Source: an uncultured Verrucomicrobiota bacterium
GTDB lineage: Bacteria; Verrucomicrobiota; Verrucomicrobiae; Opitutales; Opitutaceae
Direction of reading: 5' to 3'
Length of the DNA stretch: 8,694 bases
NCBI GenBank assembly: GCA_946481225.1
Contig: CAMLNJ010000097.1
Span: forward strand, 1-8,694
Under the pieces are notes generated by a model that was not told the DNA's origin, made no database searches, and saw only the letters and a list, made by a program, of their open reading frames with translations. Position numbers and translations under genes: made by a program. Of the stretch, positions 1 to 5,975 are shown piece by piece. The stretch's first letter is position 1. Each line of letters starts with the position of its first letter.

Positions 1-1
1 G

Positions 2-3000
2 AACGAACTGTCGGCGCTCCGGGCCCTCATAGATTCCTACCGTGCGGAATCCGCTTCGCTCCCGCCCGAGGCCGCCGCCGTTCGCTGGCTCGCCCTTTTT
101 GATGGCTTCACGCGTTTGCCCGACGAGGCGTTCTATCGTCAGTCCTATCATGACCGCCTCTCCGCCGGCACGATCATCGAGTCGCTTCCCCCTCCCGCTT
201 CGTGGGACGCCCTTGCCGCCGCCATCCGCGCACGCACCGAGAAAGCCTCCACCTCGCGCGAGGTCGGGCTCCGCCTCCTTGGCACCGTAATCGCCGGCGA
301 TTCCGCGGCTCAGCGCGCCGTGCTCGACCAGCTCCGTGCGGCGGTCAAAACCGACAAGAAAATCGAGAGCTATCAGCTCGACGGCTTCCTGGCGGCCATA
401 GACAAGATATCCGACGCCATCACCGCCTCCGCCGGCGACTCGGCCCGCCTCGCCGCGTTCGATCGTGAACTCGGCCGCATTGAAAAGCCCGGCTCGAATC
501 GCCCGTCGTCGCTCTCCATTCCGGATCTGGTTCGCGTCGCCGGCCGCCCTTCCGCCGAGCCGCTCTTGCTTCGCGCCCTCCGGCTCGATGCCGAGCTCCA
601 TCTCTGGGGCGCCGGCGAACACACCCGCCGGGCACTTTCCGAACTCGCCCTCAAAAACATCGACCAACTCAAGCGTCCGCAATGGAGCCTCGTCACCTCG
701 TTGGACGACGTCGCGCTCTATGAGGCGATGGACAAAAGGTTCCCCGCCGCGGACTCCGCGGAAGAAGAGCGCAACACCGCCAAAGTGGTTTATCTGCTCG
801 GCCTCGTCGCATCCGGGCGCACCGCCGACGCCACCGCGCTCGTCTTCGATCCCGAGACCCGTTTCGACCGTTCCGCCTTGGGCTTCGGCTACGGCGATCC
901 CGACGTCTTTGCCCAGCTCCAACGCGCCGGCCGGGGCGATGCCGTCCTGGATTTCCTCCGTGAGGTGCTCGCTCGCGACCCCGCCCTGCCTTTCTGGGAC
1001 GCGTTCATCGCCATATCCGCGCAACAAAGCCGCGCCCGCGAGGCCCTGGCGCTTTTCCGTGCCGTTTTGGCCAAACCCGAGCTGCCGTCCGGCGAGGCCT
1101 CGGCGCTTCGGGCCCGTTATTTCGGCGCCCTTCTCGCCGCCGACGAGATCGACGAGGGCCTCGCGGTGCTTCGCTCCCTCGTAGCCGAGGACCGGCGCGC
1201 CGCTTCCTCCACGTCGGCCCGTTCGTCCGCCGCCGCCGGGGCTCCCGTTCCCTCGACCTCCGCCCTCGTTTCGTCCTCTTCCATCGACGGCGTCAGCATC
1301 CCGCAGGTCGTCGTTTCCGCCGAGGAGCTCAAGGCCAAGGGGGGCGATGTGTCGGGTGAGATCGTCACCGCGCTTGAGTCCGGCGGGATTCCCGTCGACG
1401 CGTCCGCCGGCTCGGACGAGGAAGACGACAACGATGTCGTCGGCGAACGCGTTAAGCGCATCGATGTCCTGATTCGGCTCGGTCGCCTCCTCGAAAAGCC
1501 CGAACTGGTCGCGGAAGGCCTCGCCGCCGGCCGCGACATCCTGCCGCGCCTTGGGGAGCGCGACCTCTACCAAGGCACTTTTCTCGTCAAGACGATGGTC
1601 GATGCCCTCGACTCTCTCGGCCGAGGCGACGAAGCCGAATCCCTGCTTGTCGATCGGCTGCTCCAGCTCGCGCGCCAGGAAAAAGGCAATAACCGCTCGC
1701 AAACCCAAGCCGTCCTCATCCAGCTCGCAGCGCTCTATGGCAAGGCCGGCCGCCACGCGGACGTGCTTCGCCTCTACACCGGTTCACCCGACCTCGGCGC
1801 TTCCGATCTTTCCGAGATTTCCCTGAGCAGCTGTCGCGAGATCGAGGCCTCCGCCCATCTCCAGATCGCCGACGCCCTCATCGCCTCCGGGCGTGCCGAC
1901 GAGGCCCGCCGCATCCTCCGCCGCATCGTCCTGAGCGAGCCGGGCTGCGACGACGCCTACGCCCGCCTCGAGAAACTCGGCGGCCCCGACTACGCCGCCC
2001 TCCTCGAACAGGCCGCCGGGCTGGACCGCTTCGAGGAGCGCCCCCTCATCTGGAAAGCCCGCCTCCAGCTTGCGGCCGGCGACCTTGTCTCCGCGGAGAA
2101 AACCATTCGCGCGGCCATCGCCATCGACCCCTCCGACGGCGAACAGGGCAAAAACGACCGCATGCGCGCCTACGCCGTCCTCGGCGACATTCTTGAGAAA
2201 GCTGGCGACTCCGCCCAGGCCGCCACCATGCGCGGCGCCGTCGCCGCCATCCGTCTCTCCGAACAAGCCGACGATTGGTGGGCCGCCGGGCTTCTCACGC
2301 GAGCCGTGGGCCTTTACGAGAAATCCCTCCTCAAGTTCGCCGACGCCTACTGCATCCAGTCCCGTCTCGCCCTGCGCTACAACGAACTCGGCGACTTCGC
2401 CAAAGCCGAAGAGCACTACCGCCGCGCCTTCGAGCTCATGCCCGACAGCTTCGGCCGCGTCGAGAGCCACTGCTTCGGCTGCGAAGGCGCCTTCAGCGGC
2501 GCCCGCGCCCAAAACGTCGCCGACAAGGTCTTCACCCGCCTCGCCGCCGAGGCCTCCCCGCGCGCCCAGGTCTTTTACCTCCTCGGCTACCTTCGCTCGG
2601 CACAGGAGCGTCCGGAGGAGGCGGCGGACAATTTCCGCAAGGCCGTCGCGCTCGATCCCGATTACCTCAACGCTTGGGAGAAGCTCCAAGAACTCGCCGG
2701 CGCCGTCTACCTCCCCGCCGCCGAACGCGAGACGGCCGCCCTCGCCATCCTTCGGCTTGATCCCGCCGGCAAACGCACCTCGCCCAAGTTCGACGGCATC
2801 TCCGACCTCCGGAAACTCTGGGGCGCCGTCCTCGCCGCCGAAGCCTCGCTCCCACCGGTGGAAACCGGTCCCCTCTTCGCGTTCCCCGCCGCCAAGGCCA
2901 AGATCGAAGCGAAAAAGAAGAACGCCGACGCCAACGAGTTCCCCTCGTTCATGCACTGGCAAAGCCAGCCTCGCAATCTCCGCGAGCACCTGAGCGACAA

Positions 3001-3052
3001 CGATCTGTTCTCCGCCACCATTCAGTTCATCGAGCAGACCTTGGGTCGGTGA
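2..3052 (+). CDS. Large TPR-repeat protein, 5' end outside the window
   Basis: The frame is open from base 2 to a TGA at 3050-3052 (1016 residues visible) with no stop upstream, so the true start lies left of the window; the TTG at 116 is only an internal codon. The product is rich in helical Ala/Leu/Glu repeats of TPR type, clearest in the C-terminal half: about residues 612-661 (ADEARRILRRIV), 695-746 (AEKTIRAAIAIDPSD), 781-816 (AKAEEHYRRAFELMPDS) and 857-900 (EEAADNFRKAVALDPDY). A Ser/Ala-rich, probably disordered segment (about 397-425) and an acidic patch (SDEEDDND, 471-478) separate an N-terminal helical part from the C-terminal array. An H-C-F-G-C cluster (823-827) sits between two TPR units. 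TPR arrays are protein-binding scaffolds; partner, location and process cannot be read here. No catalytic domain or membrane segment is visible, and a signal peptide would be off-window. The reading frame is certain; the function is not. Confidence 0.9.
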   Translation, partial: NELSALRALIDSYRAESASLPPEAAAVRWLALFDGFTRLPDEAFYRQSYHDRLSAGTIIESLPPPASWDALAAAIRARTEKASTSREVGLRLLGTVIAGDSAAQRAVLDQLRAAVKTDKKIESYQLDGFLAAIDKISDAITASAGDSARLAAFDRELGRIEKPGSNRPSSLSIPDLVRVAGRPSAEPLLLRALRLDAELHLWGAGEHTRRALSELALKNIDQLKRPQWSLVTSLDDVALYEAMDKRFPAADSAEEERNTAKVVYLLGLVASGRTADATALVFDPETRFDRSALGFGYGDPDVFAQLQRAGRGDAVLDFLREVLARDPALPFWDAFIAISAQQSRAREALALFRAVLAKPELPSGEASALRARYFGALLAADEIDEGLAVLRSLVAEDRRAASSTSARSSAAAGAPVPSTSALVSSSSIDGVSIPQVVVSAEELKAKGGDVSGEIVTALESGGIPVDASAGSDEEDDNDVVGERVKRIDVLIRLGRLLEKPELVAEGLAAGRDILPRLGERDLYQGTFLVKTMVDALDSLGRGDEAESLLVDRLLQLARQEKGNNRSQTQAVLIQLAALYGKAGRHADVLRLYTGSPDLGASDLSEISLSSCREIEASAHLQIADALIASGRADEARRILRRIVLSEPGCDDAYARLEKLGGPDYAALLEQAAGLDRFEERPLIWKARLQLAAGDLVSAEKTIRAAIAIDPSDGEQGKNDRMRAYAVLGDILEKAGDSAQAATMRGAVAAIRLSEQADDWWAAGLLTRAVGLYEKSLLKFADAYCIQSRLALRYNELGDFAKAEEHYRRAFELMPDSFGRVESHCFGCEGAFSGARAQNVADKVFTRLAAEASPRAQVFYLLGYLRSAQERPEEAADNFRKAVALDPDYLNAWEKLQELAGAVYLPAAERETAALAILRLDPAGKRTSPKFDGISDLRKLWGAVLAAEASLPPVETGPLFAFPAAKAKIEAKKKNADANEFPSFMHWQSQPRNLREHLSDNDLFSATIQFIEQTLGR

Positions 3053-3082
3053 TCTTCGAGGCTCTGTCCGCCGCGATGCCCT

Positions 3083-3100
3083 CGGCGAAACCAGTCGCCG
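3083..3100. other. Small hairpin downstream of the TPR gene
   Basis: A perfect 6-bp stem (CGGCGA pairing with TCGCCG) closes a 6-base loop, 30 bases after the TPR stop codon. A second weak stem, GGCT/AGCC around a 5-base loop, lies at 3117-3129. There is no U-run after either, so a role in transcript termination or 3'-end stability is only a guess; short stems of this kind are common by chance in GC-rich DNA. Confidence 0.25.
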
Positions 3101-3204
3101 CCATCGAATAACCCGAGGCTTCGCGAGCCGGAATCCGTGCTCGGCCAAATCAGCCGGGCATGGATCGCGTGAAAGCCGCCGGCCTCGTCGTGGCCAGGGT
3201 CCTC

Positions 3205-3219
3205 GGCGCCGCTGGCGCC
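3205..3219. other. GC hairpin GGCGCC-GCT-GGCGCC
   Basis: Two copies of the self-complementary hexamer GGCGCC are separated by three bases and form a tight 6-bp stem with a triloop. The downstream sequence (TCTCAAATTC) is not a T tract. This is the most stable-looking simple GC stem in the gap and could act in 3'-end formation of the TPR transcript, but the evidence is weak. Confidence 0.25.
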
Positions 3220-3293
3220 TCTCAAATTCGGCCGCAATGGAGGATCAAATGGCTTGTCGGGTCACACCGGGAAAGCGGGGCTGTTTTAGGTAG

Positions 3294-3314
3294 GGCGCGA
3301 CCGCCGGGCGCGCC
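3294..3314. repeat. Imperfect palindrome, possible REP-like element
   Basis: GGCGCG (3294-3299) pairs with CGCGCC (3309-3314) around a 9-base loop, ACCGCCGGG. The compact GC stem between convergent gene ends resembles repetitive extragenic palindromes in general shape. Only one copy is in the window, so calling it a dispersed repeat is inference. Confidence 0.25.
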
Positions 3315-3421
3315 GCGATGGAGTGGCGAATGCTCAAAAGTATTCTCGGCGGCCCGCGGCGAACGGCAGGCGAATTTTTCGGCGCGGTGATCCCGACGCG
3401 CCTCCAGCGTGTCGTCCCCGT

Positions 3422-3448
3422 GCGAATGTTCGTATTACGAACATTCGC
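3422..3448. repeat. 27-bp perfect palindrome (copy 1 of the pair)
   Basis: Arms of 13 bases, GCGAATGTTCGTA (3422-3434) and TACGAACATTCGC (3436-3448), are perfect reverse complements around a single central T at 3435. The site is AT-rich against very GC-rich surroundings. Its inner 21 bases (3425-3445) are the exact reverse complement of the inner 21 bases of the second palindrome at 3482-3502. It could be a dimeric-protein binding site, a REP-like extragenic palindrome or a 3'-end hairpin for the glycan operon. With a one-base spacer, any RNA hairpin must open several pairs to form a loop, and no U-run follows on either strand. Confidence 0.8.
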
Positions 3449-3480
3449 GGAGGGGGTGCTTTCGACGGAGAATTCGGTGT

Positions 3481-3503
3481 CAATGTTCGTAATACGAACA
3501 TTG
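3481..3503. repeat. 23-bp perfect palindrome (copy 2 of the pair)
   Basis: Arms of 11 bases, CAATGTTCGTA (3481-3491) and TACGAACATTG (3493-3503), flank a single central A at 3492. The shared 21-bp core is identical to copy 1 read on the other strand. The palindrome begins 13 bases downstream of the stop codon of the last gene of the - strand operon (stop at 3517-3519). Centres of the two copies are 57 bp apart, with 32 bases between the full palindromes. The outermost pairs differ (GC in copy 1, C/G in copy 2) but stay complementary within each copy, which suggests selection on symmetry rather than simple recent duplication. Confidence 0.8.
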
Positions 3504-3516
3504 GGCCGCGGGCGCG

Positions 3517-4752
3517 TCAGCCGAGCAGGCGCGCGATGCGGCCGACGTGAAGGGGCGCTTCGCGTTCCCAGCAGTAGTGCGCCTCGGCGAGGCGGCGGGC
3601 GGCGGCGCGGCGGGCGGCGGCGGCGGCGGGGTCGGCGAGCAGGGCGTCGAGGGTGCGGGCGGCGGCGGCGGGGTCGTTGAAGGACTCGAGGATGCCGGCG
3701 GCGGGATCGCGGGCGAGGACCTCGCGCTGGCCGGCGGTGGCGGCGGCGACGACGGCGAGGCCGGCGCCGAGGTATTGGAGGATCTTGTTGGTGATCGTGA
3801 GATCGCGGTTGGGGATCGCGGATTGCTCGAGGGCGAGGCCGATGTCGTGGCGGGCGATGAGGGCGGGAAGCTCGTCGGGCGGGACAAGGGGTAGAAAGCG
3901 GATTCGGTCGCGACGCTCCGAGGGGGCGAGGGAACGCAGACGGGCGGCATAGGACTCGTCGACTTGGCCGAGCAGAACGAGCCGAGATGGCCGGGCGCTC
4001 AGTGACCAAGCGGCGATAAATTCCTCGAGACCGCGGCCGGGGCCCGTTGTTTGCGAAAACCAGAAGAAGGACGGCGGAAGGAGCAGGGAGCCAGGAGCAG
4101 GGAGCGGAGAGACGGAGCCGGAGGCGGGCAGGGGCGGAAGGGGGAAGGAGTTGGTGAGGACGTTGGGGCGGCGGCCGCCGTAGCGGGCATGGAGAGCGTC
4201 GGCGAGCGCCTCCGAGGTGGTGGTGACGCCGGCCGTGCGGTGGAGCAGGTCGCGCTCGACGCGGCGGAGGAGCGCGAGCGGCCGGCCGGCGCGGTCGGCG
4301 GGAAGGAGATCCTCGCTGTGCCAGTCCTCGATGTCGGCGGCGACGCGGCGGCCGGCGTCGAGGAGGCGGAGGCCGGCCCAGTGAGCGATTTCGTTGTGAA
4401 CGATGACGAGGTCGGCGGGGCGGGCGCGGGCGGCGCGGAGGAGGGCGGCGGCGGGGCCGAGGGTGTGGACGGAGGCGGGGCCGCCGCGGGCGGCGATCTC
4501 GCGGGCGAGGCGCACGCGGGCGCGGAGCAGCCAGGCGCGGGGGCCGTCGAGGAGCTCGATCTGCTCGTGGCGAAAGCAGGCGGCGCGGGCGACGAGCCCG
4601 GCGTCGAGCGCGACGGAGGGGCGGTGGTTGCGCACGCCGAGGACCGTGACCTCGTGGCCGGCGGCGCCGAGGGCGGAGGCCTCCTTGAAGACGCGGGGAT
4701 TGCGCGCGAGGGGGCCGTTGGTGAGGACGAGAATGCGGCCGGGGCGGCTCAC
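3517..4752 (-). CDS. GT-B glycosyltransferase, GT4-like
   Basis: This 411-residue protein has a two-domain GT-B layout. The N-terminal Rossmann half begins RILVLTNGPLARNPRVFKEA (residues 6-25), where the loop after the first strand would face the acceptor, and carries VIVHNEIAHW (117-126). The C-terminal half holds WFSQTTGPGRGLEEF (231-245) and the donor-binding region, GLALEQSAIPNRDLTITNK followed by ILQYLGAGLAVVA (305-336); E309 and K323 fit the nucleotide-sugar-contacting positions seen in GT4 enzymes. It should move a sugar from a nucleotide donor with retention onto a lipid-linked or growing glycan at the cytoplasmic face; donor and acceptor are unknown. It starts with GTG, which overlaps the acyltransferase TGA as GTGA, implying coupled translation. 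A Pro/Ser-rich insert at 203-227 lies between the two domains. It is the last gene of the operon. Confidence 0.88.
   Translation of the reverse strand: MSRPGRILVLTNGPLARNPRVFKEASALGAAGHEVTVLGVRNHRPSVALDAGLVARAACFRHEQIELLDGPRAWLLRARVRLAREIAARGGPASVHTLGPAAALLRAARARPADLVIVHNEIAHWAGLRLLDAGRRVAADIEDWHSEDLLPADRAGRPLALLRRVERDLLHRTAGVTTTSEALADALHARYGGRRPNVLTNSFPLPPLPASGSVSPLPAPGSLLLPPSFFWFSQTTGPGRGLEEFIAAWSLSARPSRLVLLGQVDESYAARLRSLAPSERRDRIRFLPLVPPDELPALIARHDIGLALEQSAIPNRDLTITNKILQYLGAGLAVVAAATAGQREVLARDPAAGILESFNDPAAAARTLDALLADPAAAAARRAAARRLAEAHYCWEREAPLHVGRIARLLG
4072..4146 (-). repeat. Low-complexity purine/pyrimidine tract coding a Pro/Ser linker
   Basis: The + strand is strikingly purine-rich here (the coding strand pyrimidine-rich). 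It includes two copies of GAGCAGGGAGC at 4081-4091 and 4095-4105, a 14-base period. It encodes the linker FPLPPLPASGSVSPLPAPGS and following LLLPP between the two GT-B domains. Because 14 is not a multiple of 3, gain or loss of one unit would shift the frame. It is probably a slippage-derived expansion tolerated in an interdomain loop. Confidence 0.55.
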
Positions 4753-5852
4753 GACGCGGGGGCGAGAGAGGCGGCCGGCTTGGCGAGGACGGGCGTGGCC
4801 ACGTCGGAGGCGGACGAGGTCAGGCGGCGGCGCAGCTTTTCCAGGGGAGTTTCCACCCAGCGATAGAAGAGGAAACCGGCGGCGAAGCCGAGCAGGACGT
4901 GCGCGGCCCAGAAAGGGACAAAGCCCGGGTGGTCCTGCGGGATGAAGCGGCCGGCGATGTTCTGGGCCGGGCTCATGAGGGGCATGTGCGCGAGGAAAAT
5001 GGAGTAGGAGGCGGCGCCCCAGGCGGCGAGCCAGCGCGGGGCGGGAGGCAGGCGAGGCTCAAAGCGCAGGCAGAGAAGCAGCACGTAGGACGCGAGGGCG
5101 GGCGCGGCGACCTGGTCGCCGGGGAGGCTGAAGCTGGCGAAGGCGAGCACCGCGGGGTAGGCGAGCGCCACGAGCCGGAAGCTTTTCGGGAGCAGCGGGG
5201 AGAGCGCGGCCTGCACGGCGAGACCGCAGGCGAAGACGGGCCAGAGGGCGAGGAGCGGGAGCAATTCGGGAACGGTGGGCAGCAGCGACAAGGCGGTGAG
5301 CAGGGCGAGGAGCGCGAAGCGCCGGCGAGGAGCGCGGAAGGGACGGAAGAAGGCGAGGCCGATGGCGAGGTAGAACCCAATCTCGGCGGTGAGGCTCCAG
5401 CTCACGGTGAGGCGGGGTTTGAAGCCGAGCCAGACATGGGTGAGCGAGAGATCGCCGAGCGCGGCGCCGACGGATTTGGGAAAAGCGGATGCGGCGGACA
5501 GCCCGTTGAAGGGCGTGGCGAGCAGGGCGAGGACGCAGGCGAGGAGGAGCGCGGCCCAATAGGACGGAAAAATCCGGAGGAGGCGGTCGCGCCAGAAGCG
5601 CAGGGGGGCGGTTTGCTCGCCGCGCCGTTCCAAGCCGCGGGCGAGGCAGTAGCCGGAGAGAAGGAAGAGCAGGTTGCGGCCGAACCAGCCGTATTGGCCG
5701 AGGTCGGCGGCGTGGTGGAGAAACTCGTTGTCCCAGCGGTATGGATACGCGCAGGTGCCGTGGAAGAAGACGACGATGCCGCAGGCCAGGGCGCGCCATG
5801 CATCGATCAGCCCGGAGCGAGGAGGGGCGGAGACTGCGGGCGGGGGCGGCAT
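4749..5852 (-). CDS. Membrane acyltransferase, Acyltransferase_3 (OafA-like) family
   Basis: Read from the ATG at 5852, this is a 367-residue polytopic membrane protein with about ten hydrophobic segments. Family landmarks appear in order: an N-terminal LIDAWRALACGIVVFFHG segment with the likely catalytic His31; FLLSGYCLARG (63-73); RDRLLRIFPSYWAALLL (88-104), matching the family's R-x-x-RI-P-YW signature; SWSLTAEIGFYL (151-162) with Glu157; SYSIFLAHMP (282-291); and a final segment ending RWVETPLEKL. Relatives O-acylate, usually O-acetylate, extracytoplasmic sugars, so with its glycosyltransferase neighbours it probably decorates the glycan made here. The start is uncertain: an in-frame ATG at 5945 adds 31 residues and cuts the gap to the upstream gene from 122 to 29 bases. 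Neither start has a strong Shine-Dalgarno. I prefer 5852 because the extra residues are not membrane-like and the family usually starts close to the first helix. The TGA overlaps the next gene's GTG. Confidence 0.88.
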   Translation of the reverse strand: MPPPPAVSAPPRSGLIDAWRALACGIVVFFHGTCAYPYRWDNEFLHHAADLGQYGWFGRNLLFLLSGYCLARGLERRGEQTAPLRFWRDRLLRIFPSYWAALLLACVLALLATPFNGLSAASAFPKSVGAALGDLSLTHVWLGFKPRLTVSWSLTAEIGFYLAIGLAFFRPFRAPRRRFALLALLTALSLLPTVPELLPLLALWPVFACGLAVQAALSPLLPKSFRLVALAYPAVLAFASFSLPGDQVAAPALASYVLLLCLRFEPRLPPAPRWLAAWGAASYSIFLAHMPLMSPAQNIAGRFIPQDHPGFVPFWAAHVLLGFAAGFLFYRWVETPLEKLRRRLTSSASDVATPVLAKPAASLAPAS

Positions 5853-5879
5853 GGGAAGCGAGGAGGCGGGAAGCGAGGA
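5853..5879. repeat. Short tandem duplication before the acyltransferase ATG
   Basis: GGGAAGCGAGGA occurs at 5853-5864 and again at 5868-5879, a period of 15 bases. On the - strand it encodes the repeated SSLP of RPSSLPASSLP just ahead of the ATG at 5852. The period is five codons, so it keeps the frame of the longer start candidate at 5945. Confidence 0.6.
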
Positions 5880-5960
5880 TGGGCGCGTGGCGATCAACAA
5901 CCCTGCATCCGGGCCTGATACAATGGGACAGGGGGTTCTTAGCATTTCCCCGTAGGGGGG

Positions 5961-5975
5961 GCCGCGAGAGGCGGC
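5961..5975. other. Hairpin overlapping the stop codon of the upstream glycosyltransferase
   Basis: GCCGC (5961-5965) and GCGGC (5971-5975) form a 5-bp stem around a 5-base loop. Its edge shares one base with the TAG stop at 5975-5977. A second small stem, CCCC/GGGG around GTA, lies at 5948-5958. Both precede the longer start candidate of the acyltransferase (5945) and could mask its ribosome entry, or be chance structure in GC-rich DNA. Confidence 0.25.

Larger units (their letters stand above)
3053..3516. other. Intergenic region between convergent genes
   Basis: This 464-base stretch separates the 3' end of the TPR gene from the 3' end of the glycan operon. I see no convincing gene: the short frames crossing it are Arg/Gly-rich, lack ribosome binding sites and run into neighbouring genes antisense. 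It holds small GC hairpins near 3083-3100, 3117-3129, 3205-3219 and 3294-3314, then two AT-rich palindromes at 3422-3448 and 3481-3503. None is followed by a clear T tract on either strand, so no canonical intrinsic terminator can be assigned although both transcription units should end here. Confidence 0.7.

Noticed and set aside
116..118. TTG as the start of the TPR gene
   Set aside because: The frame is open and of the same character upstream to the window edge, and no ribosome binding site precedes the TTG.
1784..3148. 454-codon - strand frame opposite the TPR gene
   Set aside because: Gly/Val/Glu-rich composition typical of an antisense shadow; the + strand frame has real TPR motifs.
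3422..3503. LexA (SOS) operator
   Set aside because: From memory, the LexA site described for Verrucomicrobia is TGTTC-N4-GAACA. The half-sites look similar, but the spacing here is 7, and the sites lie downstream of genes, not at a promoter.
3422..3503. parS or dif-type chromosome site
   Set aside because: The core lacks the CACGTG centre of parS and does not look like an XerC/XerD dif site; no partition or recombinase gene is nearby.
3422..3503. CRISPR array
   Set aside because: Only two copies, each a full palindrome and in inverted rather than direct orientation, with no cas genes.
3318..3680. Small + strand frames starting in the intergenic gap
   Set aside because: Arg/Gly-rich, running antisense into the GT4 gene, with no ribosome binding site; their start regions include the palindromes.
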